Source: Lentzea tibetensis (lineage in GTDB: Bacteria; Actinomycetota; Actinomycetes; Mycobacteriales; Pseudonocardiaceae). Taken from it: a stretch of DNA of 64,000 bases. Shown piece by piece: positions 1-8,548 of this stretch. The position numbers and the translations under genes are program-made. The notes beneath the pieces are model-generated. The model did no database searches. It was not told the origin of the DNA and saw only the letters and a list, made by a program, of their open reading frames with translations. Numbering within the stretch: the first letter of the stretch is position 1; each line of letters starts with the position of its first letter. The stretch covers positions 1 through 64,000 of the forward strand of contig NZ_VOBR01000023.1 in NCBI RefSeq assembly GCF_007845675.1, given 5' to 3'.

Positions 1-11
1 ATTTCCATAGT

Positions 12-130
12 GTTTCGGTGGTTATAGCGTTGGGGAAACACCCGGTCCCATTCCGAACCCGGTAGTTAAGCCCTTCTGCGCCGATGGTACTGCACTGGTG
101 ACGGTGTGGGAGAGTAGGTCGCCGCCGGAC
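12..130 (+). rRNA. rrf: 5S ribosomal RNA
   Basis: Conserved 5S landmarks are present: the CCGAACCCGG block near 55-62, the GGTAGTTAAG motif near 61-70 and the terminal GAGAGTAGGTCGCCGCC. About 119 nt, normal for bacteria. The 16S and 23S genes would lie to the left of the window, so this is the end of an rrn operon. Ends are approximate to a few bases. Confidence 0.95.
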
Positions 131-137
131 AAAATTT

Positions 138-179
138 CCCTGTGGGGGTCCAGTACGCTGGACCCCCACAGGGCTTTTT
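138..179 (+). terminator. rrn operon terminator
   Basis: Perfect 16-bp stem (138-153 with 158-173) around a TACG loop, followed by CTTTTT. A textbook intrinsic terminator eight bases after the 5S gene. Confidence 0.95.
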
Positions 180-198
180 GGCGTTCTTGGGGGAACTC

Positions 199-1026
199 GT
201 GGAAGCCGAGGTGCACGCCGACATCGGTGCGTTCGACGAGCTCACCAGATCCAGGTACGCCCAGGACCCGGTCGCGCACACCACGGCCATCACGAACCTC
301 AACCGGGTGCGCATCCTGCAGTCCGACGATCCGTTGATCCTCGTCACGTTCCACGACGGCGACGAAGTGGTCGGTTCGCTCTTCCGGCACGCGCCGTGGC
401 CGGCGCAACTCAGCGATCTGCCTGCCGATGCCGTCGACACCGCAGTCGACGTGCTGCGGCGCATCGATCCCGAACTGCCACGGGTGTACGGCCCGAAAGA
501 AATCTCCGAGACCTTCGCCGCTCGATGGTCACCGGAGCCGCAGGTCGTCATGTCGAATCGGCTCTACCGCCTGAGCGAGCTCGAGCCGCCCGACGTGCCC
601 GGAACGTTCCGGTTGGCCGACGAGTCGGACGTGCCGCTGCTCACCCGGTGGCGCACGGACTTCATGACCGAGGCGTTGCCCCACGAGTGGGTCGGACCAC
701 CCCAGGAGGAGATGGTCCGCCGGTCGATCGCGATGGGCAGCGGCAACGCGATCTGGGAGAGGGACGGCACACCGGTCGCGTGGGCCGTCACCGGACGCCC
801 GATCGACGGCATGACCCGCATCGGTCCCGTCTACACGCCGCTCGAACACCGCAGGCACGGCTGCGGTGCCGCGGTCACGGCAGCGGTCAGCCGGTGGGCG
901 CAGCACGAGGGTGCTGACCACGTCGTGCTGTTCGCGGACCTGCTCAACCCGGTCTCCAACTCCATCTACCAACGCATCGGCTTCCGGGCCGTCTCGGACT
1001 GGACGGAGTACTCGTGGAAGCGGTAG
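199..1026 (+). CDS. GNAT family N-acetyltransferase (first of tandem pair)
   Basis: About 275 residues with a C-terminal GNAT acetyl-CoA fold. The motif-A region GPVYTPLEHRRHGCGAAV carries the R-x-x-G-x-G/A pyrophosphate loop, and the end NSIYQRIGFRAV is the usual GNAT beta-alpha closure. The frame is open back to 142, but that GTG lies in the rrn terminator stem; GTG 199 has a GGGGGA ribosome site five bases ahead and is preferred. The next gene starts inside its end (13-bp overlap) and encodes a paralogue, so the pair arose by tandem duplication. Substrate unknown. Confidence 0.85.
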   Translation: MEAEVHADIGAFDELTRSRYAQDPVAHTTAITNLNRVRILQSDDPLILVTFHDGDEVVGSLFRHAPWPAQLSDLPADAVDTAVDVLRRIDPELPRVYGPKEISETFAARWSPEPQVVMSNRLYRLSELEPPDVPGTFRLADESDVPLLTRWRTDFMTEALPHEWVGPPQEEMVRRSIAMGSGNAIWERDGTPVAWAVTGRPIDGMTRIGPVYTPLEHRRHGCGAAVTAAVSRWAQHEGADHVVLFADLLNPVSNSIYQRIGFRAVSDWTEYSWKR

Positions 1027-1832
1027 CGCACGACGACGTCACCGAGTTCGCGGCGGTCGTCTCCGGCTTCCTGGAGGCGACCCCGGCGCCCCACAGCGTG
1101 CATCTGTCCACTATGGACATGGTGGTGCGGGGAACGATGCAGGCCACGTTGATCTCTTTGCACGACAACGGGAACGTCGTCGGTGTCGTCACCCGGCTGC
1201 GGCCGGTGCGGCCGCTGCAGATCGCGGCGATGCCGCCTGCCGCGGCTCCCGTCGTGGCCGAGCTGCTGCGGTCCGTCGACCCGGCGCTGACCAGTGTCGT
1301 GGGGCCGAGGGACCGCGTCGAGGCGTTCCGCGCGGCGTGGCAGGAGGGCGGGTTCGAGACCGTCCCGACGTTCTTCTACCGGCTGGGCTCACTCGTCGCA
1401 CCGGATCTTCCCGGTGTCGCGCGCATCGTGGAGCCGGAGTCGCTGTTGTCGTGGTGGTACGAGTTCCTGCGCGACACCACCGAGCTGTCACCGGACGCGG
1501 CGGAGGCGTTCGTCCGCATGTCGCTGACCATGCCCGCGACCCACGTGGTGTGGGAGCTCGACGGCGAGCGCGTGGCGTGGGCGGCCACCACCACGCCGGT
1601 CGGCGGGGTGTCGCGGATCGGTCCCGTCTACACGCCTCCCGAGCACCGCGGCCACGGCTACGCGGCGGCCGCGACCGCGGCGATCGCGCGGTGGGCGCTG
1701 GCCGAAGGGGCACGGGAGGTCGTGCTGATGACCGACGCCGACGATCCCGTGCCCAACAAGCTGTACCGCCGGCTCGGTTTCGAGCTGATCGGCGACTGGT
1801 CCTACTGGTCGTTCACCCAGCCCGGTAGCTGA
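1014..1832 (+). CDS. GNAT family N-acetyltransferase (second of tandem pair)
   Basis: 272 residues from GTG 1014, overlapping the upstream paralogue and probably translationally coupled to it. The acetyl-CoA loop GPVYTPPEHRGHGYAAA and the closing NKLYRRLGFELIGDWSYW match the first copy closely, while the N-terminal half has diverged, suggesting a different acceptor. The 3' end overlaps the convergent HTH gene by 20 bp. Confidence 0.88.
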   Translation: MEAVAHDDVTEFAAVVSGFLEATPAPHSVHLSTMDMVVRGTMQATLISLHDNGNVVGVVTRLRPVRPLQIAAMPPAAAPVVAELLRSVDPALTSVVGPRDRVEAFRAAWQEGGFETVPTFFYRLGSLVAPDLPGVARIVEPESLLSWWYEFLRDTTELSPDAAEAFVRMSLTMPATHVVWELDGERVAWAATTTPVGGVSRIGPVYTPPEHRGHGYAAAATAAIARWALAEGAREVVLMTDADDPVPNKLYRRLGFELIGDWSYWSFTQPGS

Positions 1833-2019
1833 GCAGGTCGCCTGGCTGGCACTGCAACACCTCGCACAGCCGGACCAGCGTGCTGAACCGGATCGCCTTG
1901 GCGCGGCCGTTCTTCAGCACCGACAGGTTCACGACGGTGACGCCGACGCGGTCGGCCAGCTCGGTGAGCGTCATGCCTCGCTCGGCGAGCAGCTTGTCCA
2001 GGTGCACCTCGATGGTCAC
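1813..2019 (-). CDS. small Cro/CI-type HTH regulator paired with DUF2975 protein
   Basis: 68 residues, almost entirely one XRE/Cro helix-turn-helix: LAERGMTLTELADRVGVT is helices 1-2 and VNLSVLKNGRAKAIRFSTL the recognition region. The start is GTG 2019, whose GTGA overlaps the stop of the DUF2975 gene, so the two are translationally coupled. DUF2975-HTH pairs are known from many Gram-positives (B. subtilis yoaS-yozG type). It probably autoregulates the operon through the repeats at 2462-2506; that is inference. Confidence 0.88.
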   Translation of the reverse strand: MTIEVHLDKLLAERGMTLTELADRVGVTVVNLSVLKNGRAKAIRFSTLVRLCEVLQCQPGDLLSYRAG

Positions 2020-2450
2020 ACGGTTCCTTCGATCTCGGCCGCCATCTCGGCGGACTCGCGCAGCGCGGTCGAGAACACCAGCAGCACGACGCCACCGATG
2101 AACGGCCAGCCGCCGATGTGCCAGCTGCCGAACCACGAGAACGTCTCCGCGTCGACCTGCCGCGCGGTGCGGATCAGCGACTCCATCAGCGTGAACAGCG
2201 GCCAGCCGAAGATCAGGAACAGGCCCAGCACACGGGTGCGCCGCGCCGCTTCCTCGTTGTGGAAACCGGTCCGCGTCACGTGGTTGAGCAGCTGGTTCGC
2301 CAGGAACAGCGCCACCAACGCGGCGGCGAGCTCCGGCAGGTTCAGCAGTGTCTCCGTGCGGCTCGGCCCGTGCAGCAGCTGGCTGAGGGTGCTCAACAGC
2401 ACCACGACCATCAGCACCGGGATGACGCCCGTCAGGCTCCTCGCCTTCAT
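2016..2450 (-). CDS. DUF2975 family membrane protein
   Basis: 144 residues from ATG 2450, with a strong GGGGGAGAT ribosome site immediately upstream; an upstream in-frame extension has no such site. About four hydrophobic segments: TGVIPVLMVVVLLSTL near the start, a middle helix around LAAALVALFLANQLL, LGLFLIFGWPLFTLM, and a C-terminal IGGVVLLVFSTALRESAEM. It sits in the cytoplasmic membrane and is coupled by 4 bp to the small HTH gene. No biochemical role is known for the family; sensing for, or control of, its partner regulator is a guess. Confidence 0.85.
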   Translation of the reverse strand: MKARSLTGVIPVLMVVVLLSTLSQLLHGPSRTETLLNLPELAAALVALFLANQLLNHVTRTGFHNEEAARRTRVLGLFLIFGWPLFTLMESLIRTARQVDAETFSWFGSWHIGGWPFIGGVVLLVFSTALRESAEMAAEIEGTV

Positions 2451-2461
2451 ATCTCCCCCAT

Positions 2462-2506
2462 ATCGATAAACGATGTTATCGAGAAACGATACCAACGAAA
2501 ATCGAT
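2462..2506. promoter_or_regulatory. repeated ATCG-N5-CGAT operator-like sites
   Basis: AT-rich island holding ATCGATAAACGAT (2462-2474) and ATCGAGAAACGAT (2478-2490), each an ATCG/CGAT inverted repeat with starts 16 bp apart, plus a weaker inverted copy at 2494-2506. It lies directly upstream of the DUF2975 gene and overlaps the 3' end of the Lrp gene. Likely operator for the partner HTH regulator; not proven. Confidence 0.55.
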
Positions 2507-2940
2507 ATGTCCACCGGGCGGTTGCGGACGTGCGACGAGAACACCAGCGACGTGGTGGTGTCGCCGTACCGCTGCGCCTCCTCGACCAGCTGCTCCAGCT
2601 CGACCATCGAGCGGCACACGACCCGCAGCAGCCAGCAGTCGTCGCCGGTCACGTGATCCGCGCCGAGGATCTGCGGCAGCACGAGGACGTTCGTGCGGAA
2701 GCGCGGCGTGTCGAGCGACCGGACGCGCACCCGGACGATCGACTCGATCGGCAGTCCGACGCGCTGCGGGTCGACCGTCGCGCTGTACCCGGTGATGACG
2801 CCGGCGGCCTCCAGGCGGCGCACGCGTTCGGTCGTCGCCGGTGCCGAGAGCGACACGCGCTTGGCCAGCTCGGTGAACGTCATCCGGCCGTCCTCCTGGA
2901 GGAGGGCCAGGATCTTCCAGTCCAGGTCATCCAGTTCCAC
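2476..2940 (-). CDS. Lrp/AsnC family transcriptional regulator
   Basis: 154 residues, normal for the family. The N-terminus MELDDLDWKILALLQEDGRM and FTELAKRVSLSAPATTERVRRLE form the AsnC winged helix; the second half is the RAM ligand-binding and oligomerisation domain (GADHVTGDDCWLLRVV). GTG start at 2940. Divergent from the rhodanese gene across 80 bp, so that gene is a plausible target; the DUF2975-HTH pair follows downstream on the same strand. Effector, probably an amino acid, is unknown. Confidence 0.92.
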   Translation of the reverse strand: MELDDLDWKILALLQEDGRMTFTELAKRVSLSAPATTERVRRLEAAGVITGYSATVDPQRVGLPIESIVRVRVRSLDTPRFRTNVLVLPQILGADHVTGDDCWLLRVVCRSMVELEQLVEEAQRYGDTTTSLVFSSHVRNRPVDISIFVGIVSR

Positions 2941-3020
2941 CGTGAAATCGTAGGTCAGAGGTCGAAACTGCCTGGACTTCTGCCTGTGGCGACGCGCTTC
3001 GCTCCAGCACGATCGATCAC

Positions 3021-3434
3021 ATGACCAACGTTCTGCGATTCCCGCCCGCCGAGCCGCCCGCGGCGGCCGCGTTCTTCGCCGCCGAGCTCGCGCACGAGGC
3101 CGACCCCGACGACGTCATCAGGGACATGAAGGAGGGCACCGCCCACGGCTACGTGCTCGTGGAGACGCGGGCACCGGAAGCGTTTGCGGCCCTGCGGATC
3201 CCCGGTGCGATCAACCTGCCGCACCGCGAGATCGACGAGGGCACGAAGCTCGATCCCGACCTCGTCTACGTCTGCTACTGCGAGAGCTTCCAGTGCAACG
3301 CCGCCACCAAGGGCGCGCTCAAACTGGCGCTGCTCGGGTACCAGGTCAAGCGCCTGTCCGGCGGGATCACGGCCTGGCAGGCCGCGGGATATCCCGTTGA
3401 GGGGAGTGGTGTGCAGGTCGCTTGTAGCTGTTAA
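3021..3434 (+). CDS. rhodanese-like domain protein
   Basis: 137 residues. The core matches rhodanese: VETRAPEAFAALRIPGAINLPHREI (CH2A-like) and the catalytic loop VYVCYCESFQCNAATKGA, with the active cysteine in CNAATKG, then the closing GGITAWQAAGYPV. A cysteine-rich tail (ACSC) is unusual and could bind metal or take part in sulfur relay. It would transfer sulfane sulfur in the cytosol. Divergent from the Lrp gene. Confidence 0.9.
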   Translation: MTNVLRFPPAEPPAAAAFFAAELAHEADPDDVIRDMKEGTAHGYVLVETRAPEAFAALRIPGAINLPHREIDEGTKLDPDLVYVCYCESFQCNAATKGALKLALLGYQVKRLSGGITAWQAAGYPVEGSGVQVACSC

Positions 3435-3458
3435 GACGTGTGGTCATAGGCTCCGTTC

Positions 3459-4196
3459 GTGACCCGCATCCTGGTGCTGCAGCCGTCGACCTCGGACCCG
3501 CTCGCGCGGCTGGGTGAGTGGTTCGCCGAAGACGGTGCCGAGCTGGACGTCGTGCGGTTGTGGGAGCAGGCCGTTCCTCCGCTCGACGGCTACCAGGGCG
3601 TCGTCTGCCTCGGCGGTGAGATGGGTGCGCTCGACGACCTCGAGTACCCGTGGCTCGCGGACGCGCGCAAGGCGTTGTCCGGCGCGGTGGCGAAGCGGAT
3701 CCCGGTGCTCGCCATCTGCCTCGGCGCCCAGCTGCTCGCGGCCGCCACAGGGGGACAGGTGCGGCGCGGCCCGCAGGGCTGCGAGGTCGGCGTGCTGCTG
3801 GTCGCCAAGCGCGACGCCGCCGGGCGCGACCCGCTGTTCGCCGACCTGCCGTGGACACCGGACGTGCTGCAGTTCCACGACGACGAGGTGCACGTGCTGC
3901 CGCCGAGCGCCGAGCACCTCGCGGCGTCGCCGATGTACCCGCACCAGGCGTTCCGGGTCGGCGAGAGCGCGTACGGGCTCCAGTTCCACATCGAGACCAC
4001 GCCGGAGATCGTCCTGAGGTGGGCCGCGACCAACCCGGAGAGCGCCGCGCGCGCCCGGCCCGGCCACCTCGACCACGACTTCCTGGTCGAGGCGCACCGC
4101 GACATCGAGGAGGTCTGGCGGCCATTCGTGGCTAGATTCACCTCAATGGCGCGGGGTGATCTCAGTCCGGCGGGAATACAGCTTCCCCTTGTGTGA
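3459..4196 (+). CDS. class I glutamine amidotransferase-like protein
   Basis: 245 residues with a stand-alone GATase-1 fold. The nucleophile elbow is AICLGAQLLAAATGG (Cys) and the His-Glu pair is in GLQFHIETTPE. Resembles the GMP-synthase-like amidotransferases that occur without a synthetase partner; the acceptor is unknown. Starts 24 bp after the rhodanese gene and may be cotranscribed with it. Confidence 0.88.
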   Translation: MTRILVLQPSTSDPLARLGEWFAEDGAELDVVRLWEQAVPPLDGYQGVVCLGGEMGALDDLEYPWLADARKALSGAVAKRIPVLAICLGAQLLAAATGGQVRRGPQGCEVGVLLVAKRDAAGRDPLFADLPWTPDVLQFHDDEVHVLPPSAEHLAASPMYPHQAFRVGESAYGLQFHIETTPEIVLRWAATNPESAARARPGHLDHDFLVEAHRDIEEVWRPFVARFTSMARGDLSPAGIQLPLV

Positions 4197-4278
4197 CCTT
4201 ACTTTCGTACCTACATAGTTACCCTAAGTTCCCGGTATCTTCAGAAACGGCCTGTTTCGATCCAGCCGGAGGATCAGT

Positions 4279-5412
4279 GTGGATCCCGCACTCATAGTCG
4301 TGGTCGTCATCGCGACCGCCCTCATCTTCGACTTCACCAACGGGTTCCACGACACGGCCAACGCGATGGCCACCTCCATCGCGACGGGCGCGCTGCGACC
4401 GAAGACAGCGGTCGCATTGTCGGCGGTTCTCAACCTCGTAGGCGCGTTCCTGTCGGTGGAGGTCGCCAAGACGATCTCCGGCGGGATCGTCGTCGACTCC
4501 ATGATCACACCCGCGATCATCTTCGGCGGGCTGGTCGGCGCGATCATGTGGAACCTCGTGACCTGGTACGTCGGGTTGCCGTCCAGTTCCTCGCACGCGC
4601 TGTTCGGTGGACTGATCGGCGCCGCGTGGGTCGCGGCGGGGACGGACTCCATCCACTTCAGCAAGGTCCTCGACAAGGTCGTCGTCCCCGCGATCGCGGC
4701 ACCGCTCGTCGCGGGCCTCGTCGCGATGGTCGCGACGTTCGTCGTCTACCGGCTCAACCGGAAGACCGACCCGCGCGTCTCGCACGTCGGGTTCAAGGTC
4801 GGCCAGGTCGCGTCGGCGTCGATGGTCTCGCTCGCGCACGGCACGAACGACGCGCAGAAGACCATGGGCATCATCACCCTCACCCTGATCACCTCCGGCT
4901 CGCTCGCACCCGGCTCGGCCCCGCCGACCTGGGTGATCGTCAGCGCGGCCGTCGCCATCGCGCTCGGTACTTACCTGGGCGGCTGGCGGATCACGCACAC
5001 CATGGGCCGCGGCCTCACCACGATCGAGCCCGCGCAGGGCTTCGCGGCGCAGACCAGCACCGCGGCCGCGATCATGGCGTCGTCGCACCTCGGCTTCGCG
5101 CTCTCCACCACGCACGTCGCGTCCGGCGGCATCATGGGCTCCGGCCTCGGCCGCAACCGCAACGGCGTGAACTGGGGCACCGCGGGCAAGATGGTGCTCG
5201 GCTGGGCGTTCACGCTGCCCGCCGCGGGCATCGTCGGTGCGCTCGCGGGCAAGTGGGCGTCCACTGGGACCGCGGGCGTCGTCGGCGTCGCCGCGATCGG
5301 CATCGTCGTGTCGGCGGTCATCTGGGTGCTGTCGCGGCGTGAGCCGGTCCGCCCCGAGCACATCGTCGACGAGGTCGCCGCTCAGGCCGAGCTGCACAAG
5401 GTGGCGGCATGA
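4279..5412 (+). CDS. pit: inorganic phosphate transporter, PiT family
   Basis: 377 residues with two homologous halves, each carrying the PiT signature: DFTNGFHDTANAMATSI near the N-terminus and SMVSLAHGTNDAQKTMG in the middle. About ten hydrophobic segments, the first straight after the GTG start. GGAGGA lies ten bases before GTG 4279. It would import phosphate (metal-phosphate) with protons. A 62-residue membrane protein follows with a 4-bp overlap, a common arrangement for actinobacterial pit genes. Confidence 0.95.
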   Translation: MDPALIVVVVIATALIFDFTNGFHDTANAMATSIATGALRPKTAVALSAVLNLVGAFLSVEVAKTISGGIVVDSMITPAIIFGGLVGAIMWNLVTWYVGLPSSSSHALFGGLIGAAWVAAGTDSIHFSKVLDKVVVPAIAAPLVAGLVAMVATFVVYRLNRKTDPRVSHVGFKVGQVASASMVSLAHGTNDAQKTMGIITLTLITSGSLAPGSAPPTWVIVSAAVAIALGTYLGGWRITHTMGRGLTTIEPAQGFAAQTSTAAAIMASSHLGFALSTTHVASGGIMGSGLGRNRNGVNWGTAGKMVLGWAFTLPAAGIVGALAGKWASTGTAGVVGVAAIGIVVSAVIWVLSRREPVRPEHIVDEVAAQAELHKVAA

Positions 5413-5597
5413 GCATCAACTGGATGGCGCTGCTCACCGTCTTCGCCGCCACGCTGATCACCTCGCTCGGCGTCGTGGTGCTGTTCGTGCTGGGCATCCG
5501 CGCGCTGTCGGCCGGGTCGAAGCCGGCCGCGGTCGCGAGCTTCGGCGCGTGCAGCGCGGTCGTTCTTTACGGCCTCTACCTGATCGTCGGAGGCTGA
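5409..5597 (+). CDS. small membrane protein coupled to pit
   Basis: 62 residues with two hydrophobic helices (LLTVFAATLITSLGVVVLFV and VVLYGLYLIVGG). The ATGA overlap with pit implies translational coupling. Probably an accessory subunit or stabiliser of the phosphate transporter; no catalytic motif is visible. Confidence 0.8.
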   Translation: MSINWMALLTVFAATLITSLGVVVLFVLGIRALSAGSKPAAVASFGACSAVVLYGLYLIVGG

Positions 5598-5618
5598 CGC
5601 GGACTAAGTTCGTTCCTG

Positions 5619-8519
5619 ATGAGCGAACCAGTCCGCGCCGCGTCACCAGCCCGATTCGGGCTCACCGAGCCGCGCAGCGAGGAGATGCTGCACGCGACCG
5701 GGTGGTGGGCCGACCGCAGGCCCGCCGACGGCAGCGAGCACCTGCTCGCCGCGCTGTCCCGCAGTCCCGACCCCGACCTCGCGCTGCGCGGCATCGACCG
5801 CCTGCGCGAGGCGGTCGGCGACGCGTGGCCGGAGCTGTCGGCCGCGTTGCACGAGGACGTGGTGCTGCGCGGCAGGCTCCTCGCCGTGCTGGGGTCGTCG
5901 ACCGCGCTGTCCGACTTCCTGGTCAAGAACAACGACCACTGGCGCGAGCTGACCGCGTCGTTCGACTTCGGCTCGCTCGGGTCCGGTGACCTGCGCACCG
6001 CGTACCGGGCGCAGCTGTGCCTGATCGCCGCGCAGGACCTGGCGCACATCGTCGAGCCCGACCTGCCGTTCGTCGCCTACGACGACGTGGCTGCGCAGCT
6101 GTCGGACCTGGCTGTCGCCGCGTTGCGCGCCGCGCTCTCGACGGCCGAGCAGCGGATCGGGGAGAAGGCAGCCGAGTGCCGGCTCGCGATCATCGCGATG
6201 GGCAAGTGCGGCGCGCGCGAGCTGAACTACGTGAGCGACGTGGACGTCGTGTTCGTCGGCGAGGGCGACCTCGGCGTGGCGACGCGGCTGGCGTCGTCGG
6301 TGATGCAGATCGCCGGTCAGGCGTGCTTCGAGGTCGACGCCGCGCTGCGTCCCGAGGGCAAGGCGGGCGCGCTGGTCCGCACGCTCGACGGGCACGCGTC
6401 GTACTACAAGAAGTGGGCGCGGACCTGGGAGTTCCAGGCACTGCTCAAGGCGAGGCCCGTCGCAGGCGACGGGAAGCTCGGCCAGGCGTACATCGACGTC
6501 GTGCGGCCGATGGTGTGGCAGGCGGCGGAACGCGAGAACTTCGTGCCGGACGTGCAGGCGATGCGCAGGCGCGTCGAGGACCACGTGCCGTCCGGGCTGG
6601 CCGAGCGCGAGCTGAAGCTCGGCAAGGGCGGCCTGCGCGACGTCGAGTTCGCGGTGCAGCTGCTCCAGCTGGTGCACGGCCGCGGCGACGAGTCGTTGCG
6701 CTTCCAGGCCACGACGGCGGCGCTGACCGCGCTGGGCCGCGGCGGGTACGTCGGCCGCACCGACGCGGCGGACTTCGGCCGCTCGTACCGGTTCCTGCGC
6801 ACGCTGGAGCACCGGCTCCAGCTCCAGCGCCTGCTGCGCACCCACCTGTTCCCCGCCGACGACGACGTGTCCGCGCTGCGCTGGCTCGCACGTGCGACGG
6901 GTCTGGCCGCCGAGGGGCGCAGGTCGGAGGGCCAGGTGCTGCTCGCGGAGTTCCGCAGGCACGCCAACCAGGTGCGCAGGCTGCACGAGAAGCTCTTCTA
7001 CCGGCCGCTGCTGCAGTCCGTCGCCGGCGTGCCGACCGAGGCGCTGCGCCTGACGACCGCGGAGGCCGTCGCCCGGCTCGCCGCGTTGGGCTACACGTCG
7101 CCGGACGGCGCGTTGCGGCACATTCAGGCGTTGACGCAGGGCGTGTCGCGGCGGGCGCGGATCCAGATGGCGCTGCTGCCGGTGTTGTTGGACCTGTTCG
7201 CGGTGACCCCGGACCCGGACGGCGGGCTGCTGTCGTACCGGAAGGTGTCCGAGGCGCTGGCGGAAACGCCCTGGTACCTGAGGCTGCTGCGGGACGAGGG
7301 CTCGCTCGTCGAACGGCTCGCGACGCTGCTCGGCACGTCGAAGCTCGTGCCGGACCTGCTCGTGCGGGCGCCCGAGGTGCTGCGGCTGCTCGCCGACCCC
7401 GACGCGCTGGCGGGCCGCGACCCGCTCGCCGTCGGCAACCCGCTGCGCAGCGCGGTCTCCCGGTACGCGGATCTGGAGCGCGCGGCGTCCGCGGCGCGCT
7501 CGCTGCGGCGGCACGAGCTGCTGCGCGTGGCGTCGGCCGACCTGCTCGGCCTGATGCCCGTGGAGACGGTGTGCGCGTCGTTGTCCGAGGTGTGGGCCGC
7601 GGTGCTGCAGGCGGCGCTGGACGCGGCCGTGCGGTCCTCCGGCCCGCCGCTGGCGACGATCGCGGTGATCGGCATGGGCAGGCTCGGCGGGCGCGAACAG
7701 GGCTACGGCTCGGACGCGGACGTGATGTTCGTGTGCTCACCGCTGGAAGGCGTCTCGGACTCCGACGCGGTGCGGTACGCGTCGCCGATCGTCGAGAACA
7801 TCCGGCGCGTGCTCGGCTCGCCGTCGCAGGACCCGCCGTTGCAGGTCGACGCCGACCTGCGCCCGGAGGGACGGCAGGGGCCGCTGGTGCGGACGCTGGA
7901 GTCCTACCGGGCGTACTACCGGCAGTGGGGCGAGATCTGGGAGCGGCAGGCCCTGCTGCGCGCACGACCCATCGCGGGCGATGCCGCACTGGGGGAGCGG
8001 TTCGTCGAGCTGATCGACCCGCTGCGTTACCCGGCGGACGGCCTGGACGCCGCGTCCGTGCGCGAGATCCGTCGCATCAAGGCCCGCGTCGACGCCGAGC
8101 GCCTGCCGCGCGGCGCGGACCCCAGCACGCACACCAAGCTCGGCCGCGGCGGGCTCGCCGACGTCGAGTGGACCGTGCAGCTGCTCCAGCTCCAGCACGC
8201 GGGCGCGGTGCCCGAGCTGCGCACACCGTCCACAATGGCCGGAATGGACGCGGCCGTGTCCGCGGGGCTCCTGTCCGCGGACGACGCCCTCGCGTTGCTC
8301 TCGGCGTGGACCCTGGCGACTCGCGCGCGCAACGCGGTGATGCTGGTGCGCGGGAAGTCGTCCGACCAGCTGCCGACCTCGGGGCGGGAGCTGCTGGCCG
8401 TGGCGTCGGCCATGGGCCATCCGATCGAACGCGACCCCGGCGAGTTCCTCGACGAGTACCGCCGGACGGCCCGCCGTGCACGTGCGGTGGTCGAGCGGGT
8501 CTTCTACGGTGAGGAATAG
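5619..8519 (+). CDS. glnE: bifunctional glutamine synthetase adenylyltransferase/adenylyl-removing enzyme
   Basis: 966 residues. Two nucleotidyltransferase domains are evident: the N-terminal adenylyl-removase with YVSDVDVVFVGEGD near residue 205, and the C-terminal adenylyltransferase with GYGSDADVMFVCS near 695. Each is followed by a KLGKGGLRDVEF or KLGRGGLADVEW block. It adenylylates or deadenylylates the tyrosine of glutamine synthetase according to nitrogen status. The target glnA lies 7 kb away and keeps its modification site. ATG 5619 is the natural start. Confidence 0.97.
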   Translation: MSEPVRAASPARFGLTEPRSEEMLHATGWWADRRPADGSEHLLAALSRSPDPDLALRGIDRLREAVGDAWPELSAALHEDVVLRGRLLAVLGSSTALSDFLVKNNDHWRELTASFDFGSLGSGDLRTAYRAQLCLIAAQDLAHIVEPDLPFVAYDDVAAQLSDLAVAALRAALSTAEQRIGEKAAECRLAIIAMGKCGARELNYVSDVDVVFVGEGDLGVATRLASSVMQIAGQACFEVDAALRPEGKAGALVRTLDGHASYYKKWARTWEFQALLKARPVAGDGKLGQAYIDVVRPMVWQAAERENFVPDVQAMRRRVEDHVPSGLAERELKLGKGGLRDVEFAVQLLQLVHGRGDESLRFQATTAALTALGRGGYVGRTDAADFGRSYRFLRTLEHRLQLQRLLRTHLFPADDDVSALRWLARATGLAAEGRRSEGQVLLAEFRRHANQVRRLHEKLFYRPLLQSVAGVPTEALRLTTAEAVARLAALGYTSPDGALRHIQALTQGVSRRARIQMALLPVLLDLFAVTPDPDGGLLSYRKVSEALAETPWYLRLLRDEGSLVERLATLLGTSKLVPDLLVRAPEVLRLLADPDALAGRDPLAVGNPLRSAVSRYADLERAASAARSLRRHELLRVASADLLGLMPVETVCASLSEVWAAVLQAALDAAVRSSGPPLATIAVIGMGRLGGREQGYGSDADVMFVCSPLEGVSDSDAVRYASPIVENIRRVLGSPSQDPPLQVDADLRPEGRQGPLVRTLESYRAYYRQWGEIWERQALLRARPIAGDAALGERFVELIDPLRYPADGLDAASVREIRRIKARVDAERLPRGADPSTHTKLGRGGLADVEWTVQLLQLQHAGAVPELRTPSTMAGMDAAVSAGLLSADDALALLSAWTLATRARNAVMLVRGKSSDQLPTSGRELLAVASAMGHPIERDPGEFLDEYRRTARRARAVVERVFYGEE

Positions 8520-8548
8520 GGATCCCCTCGCGGAAGTTGGTCTTGGTT

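Noticed and set aside
142-198. Upstream extension of the first GNAT frame to GTG 142
   Set aside because: It lies in the perfect rrn terminator stem and has no ribosome site.
4197-4278. PHO-box-like repeats before pit (GTTACCC, GTTCCCG)
   Set aside because: Only two partial matches; not enough to claim PhoP control.
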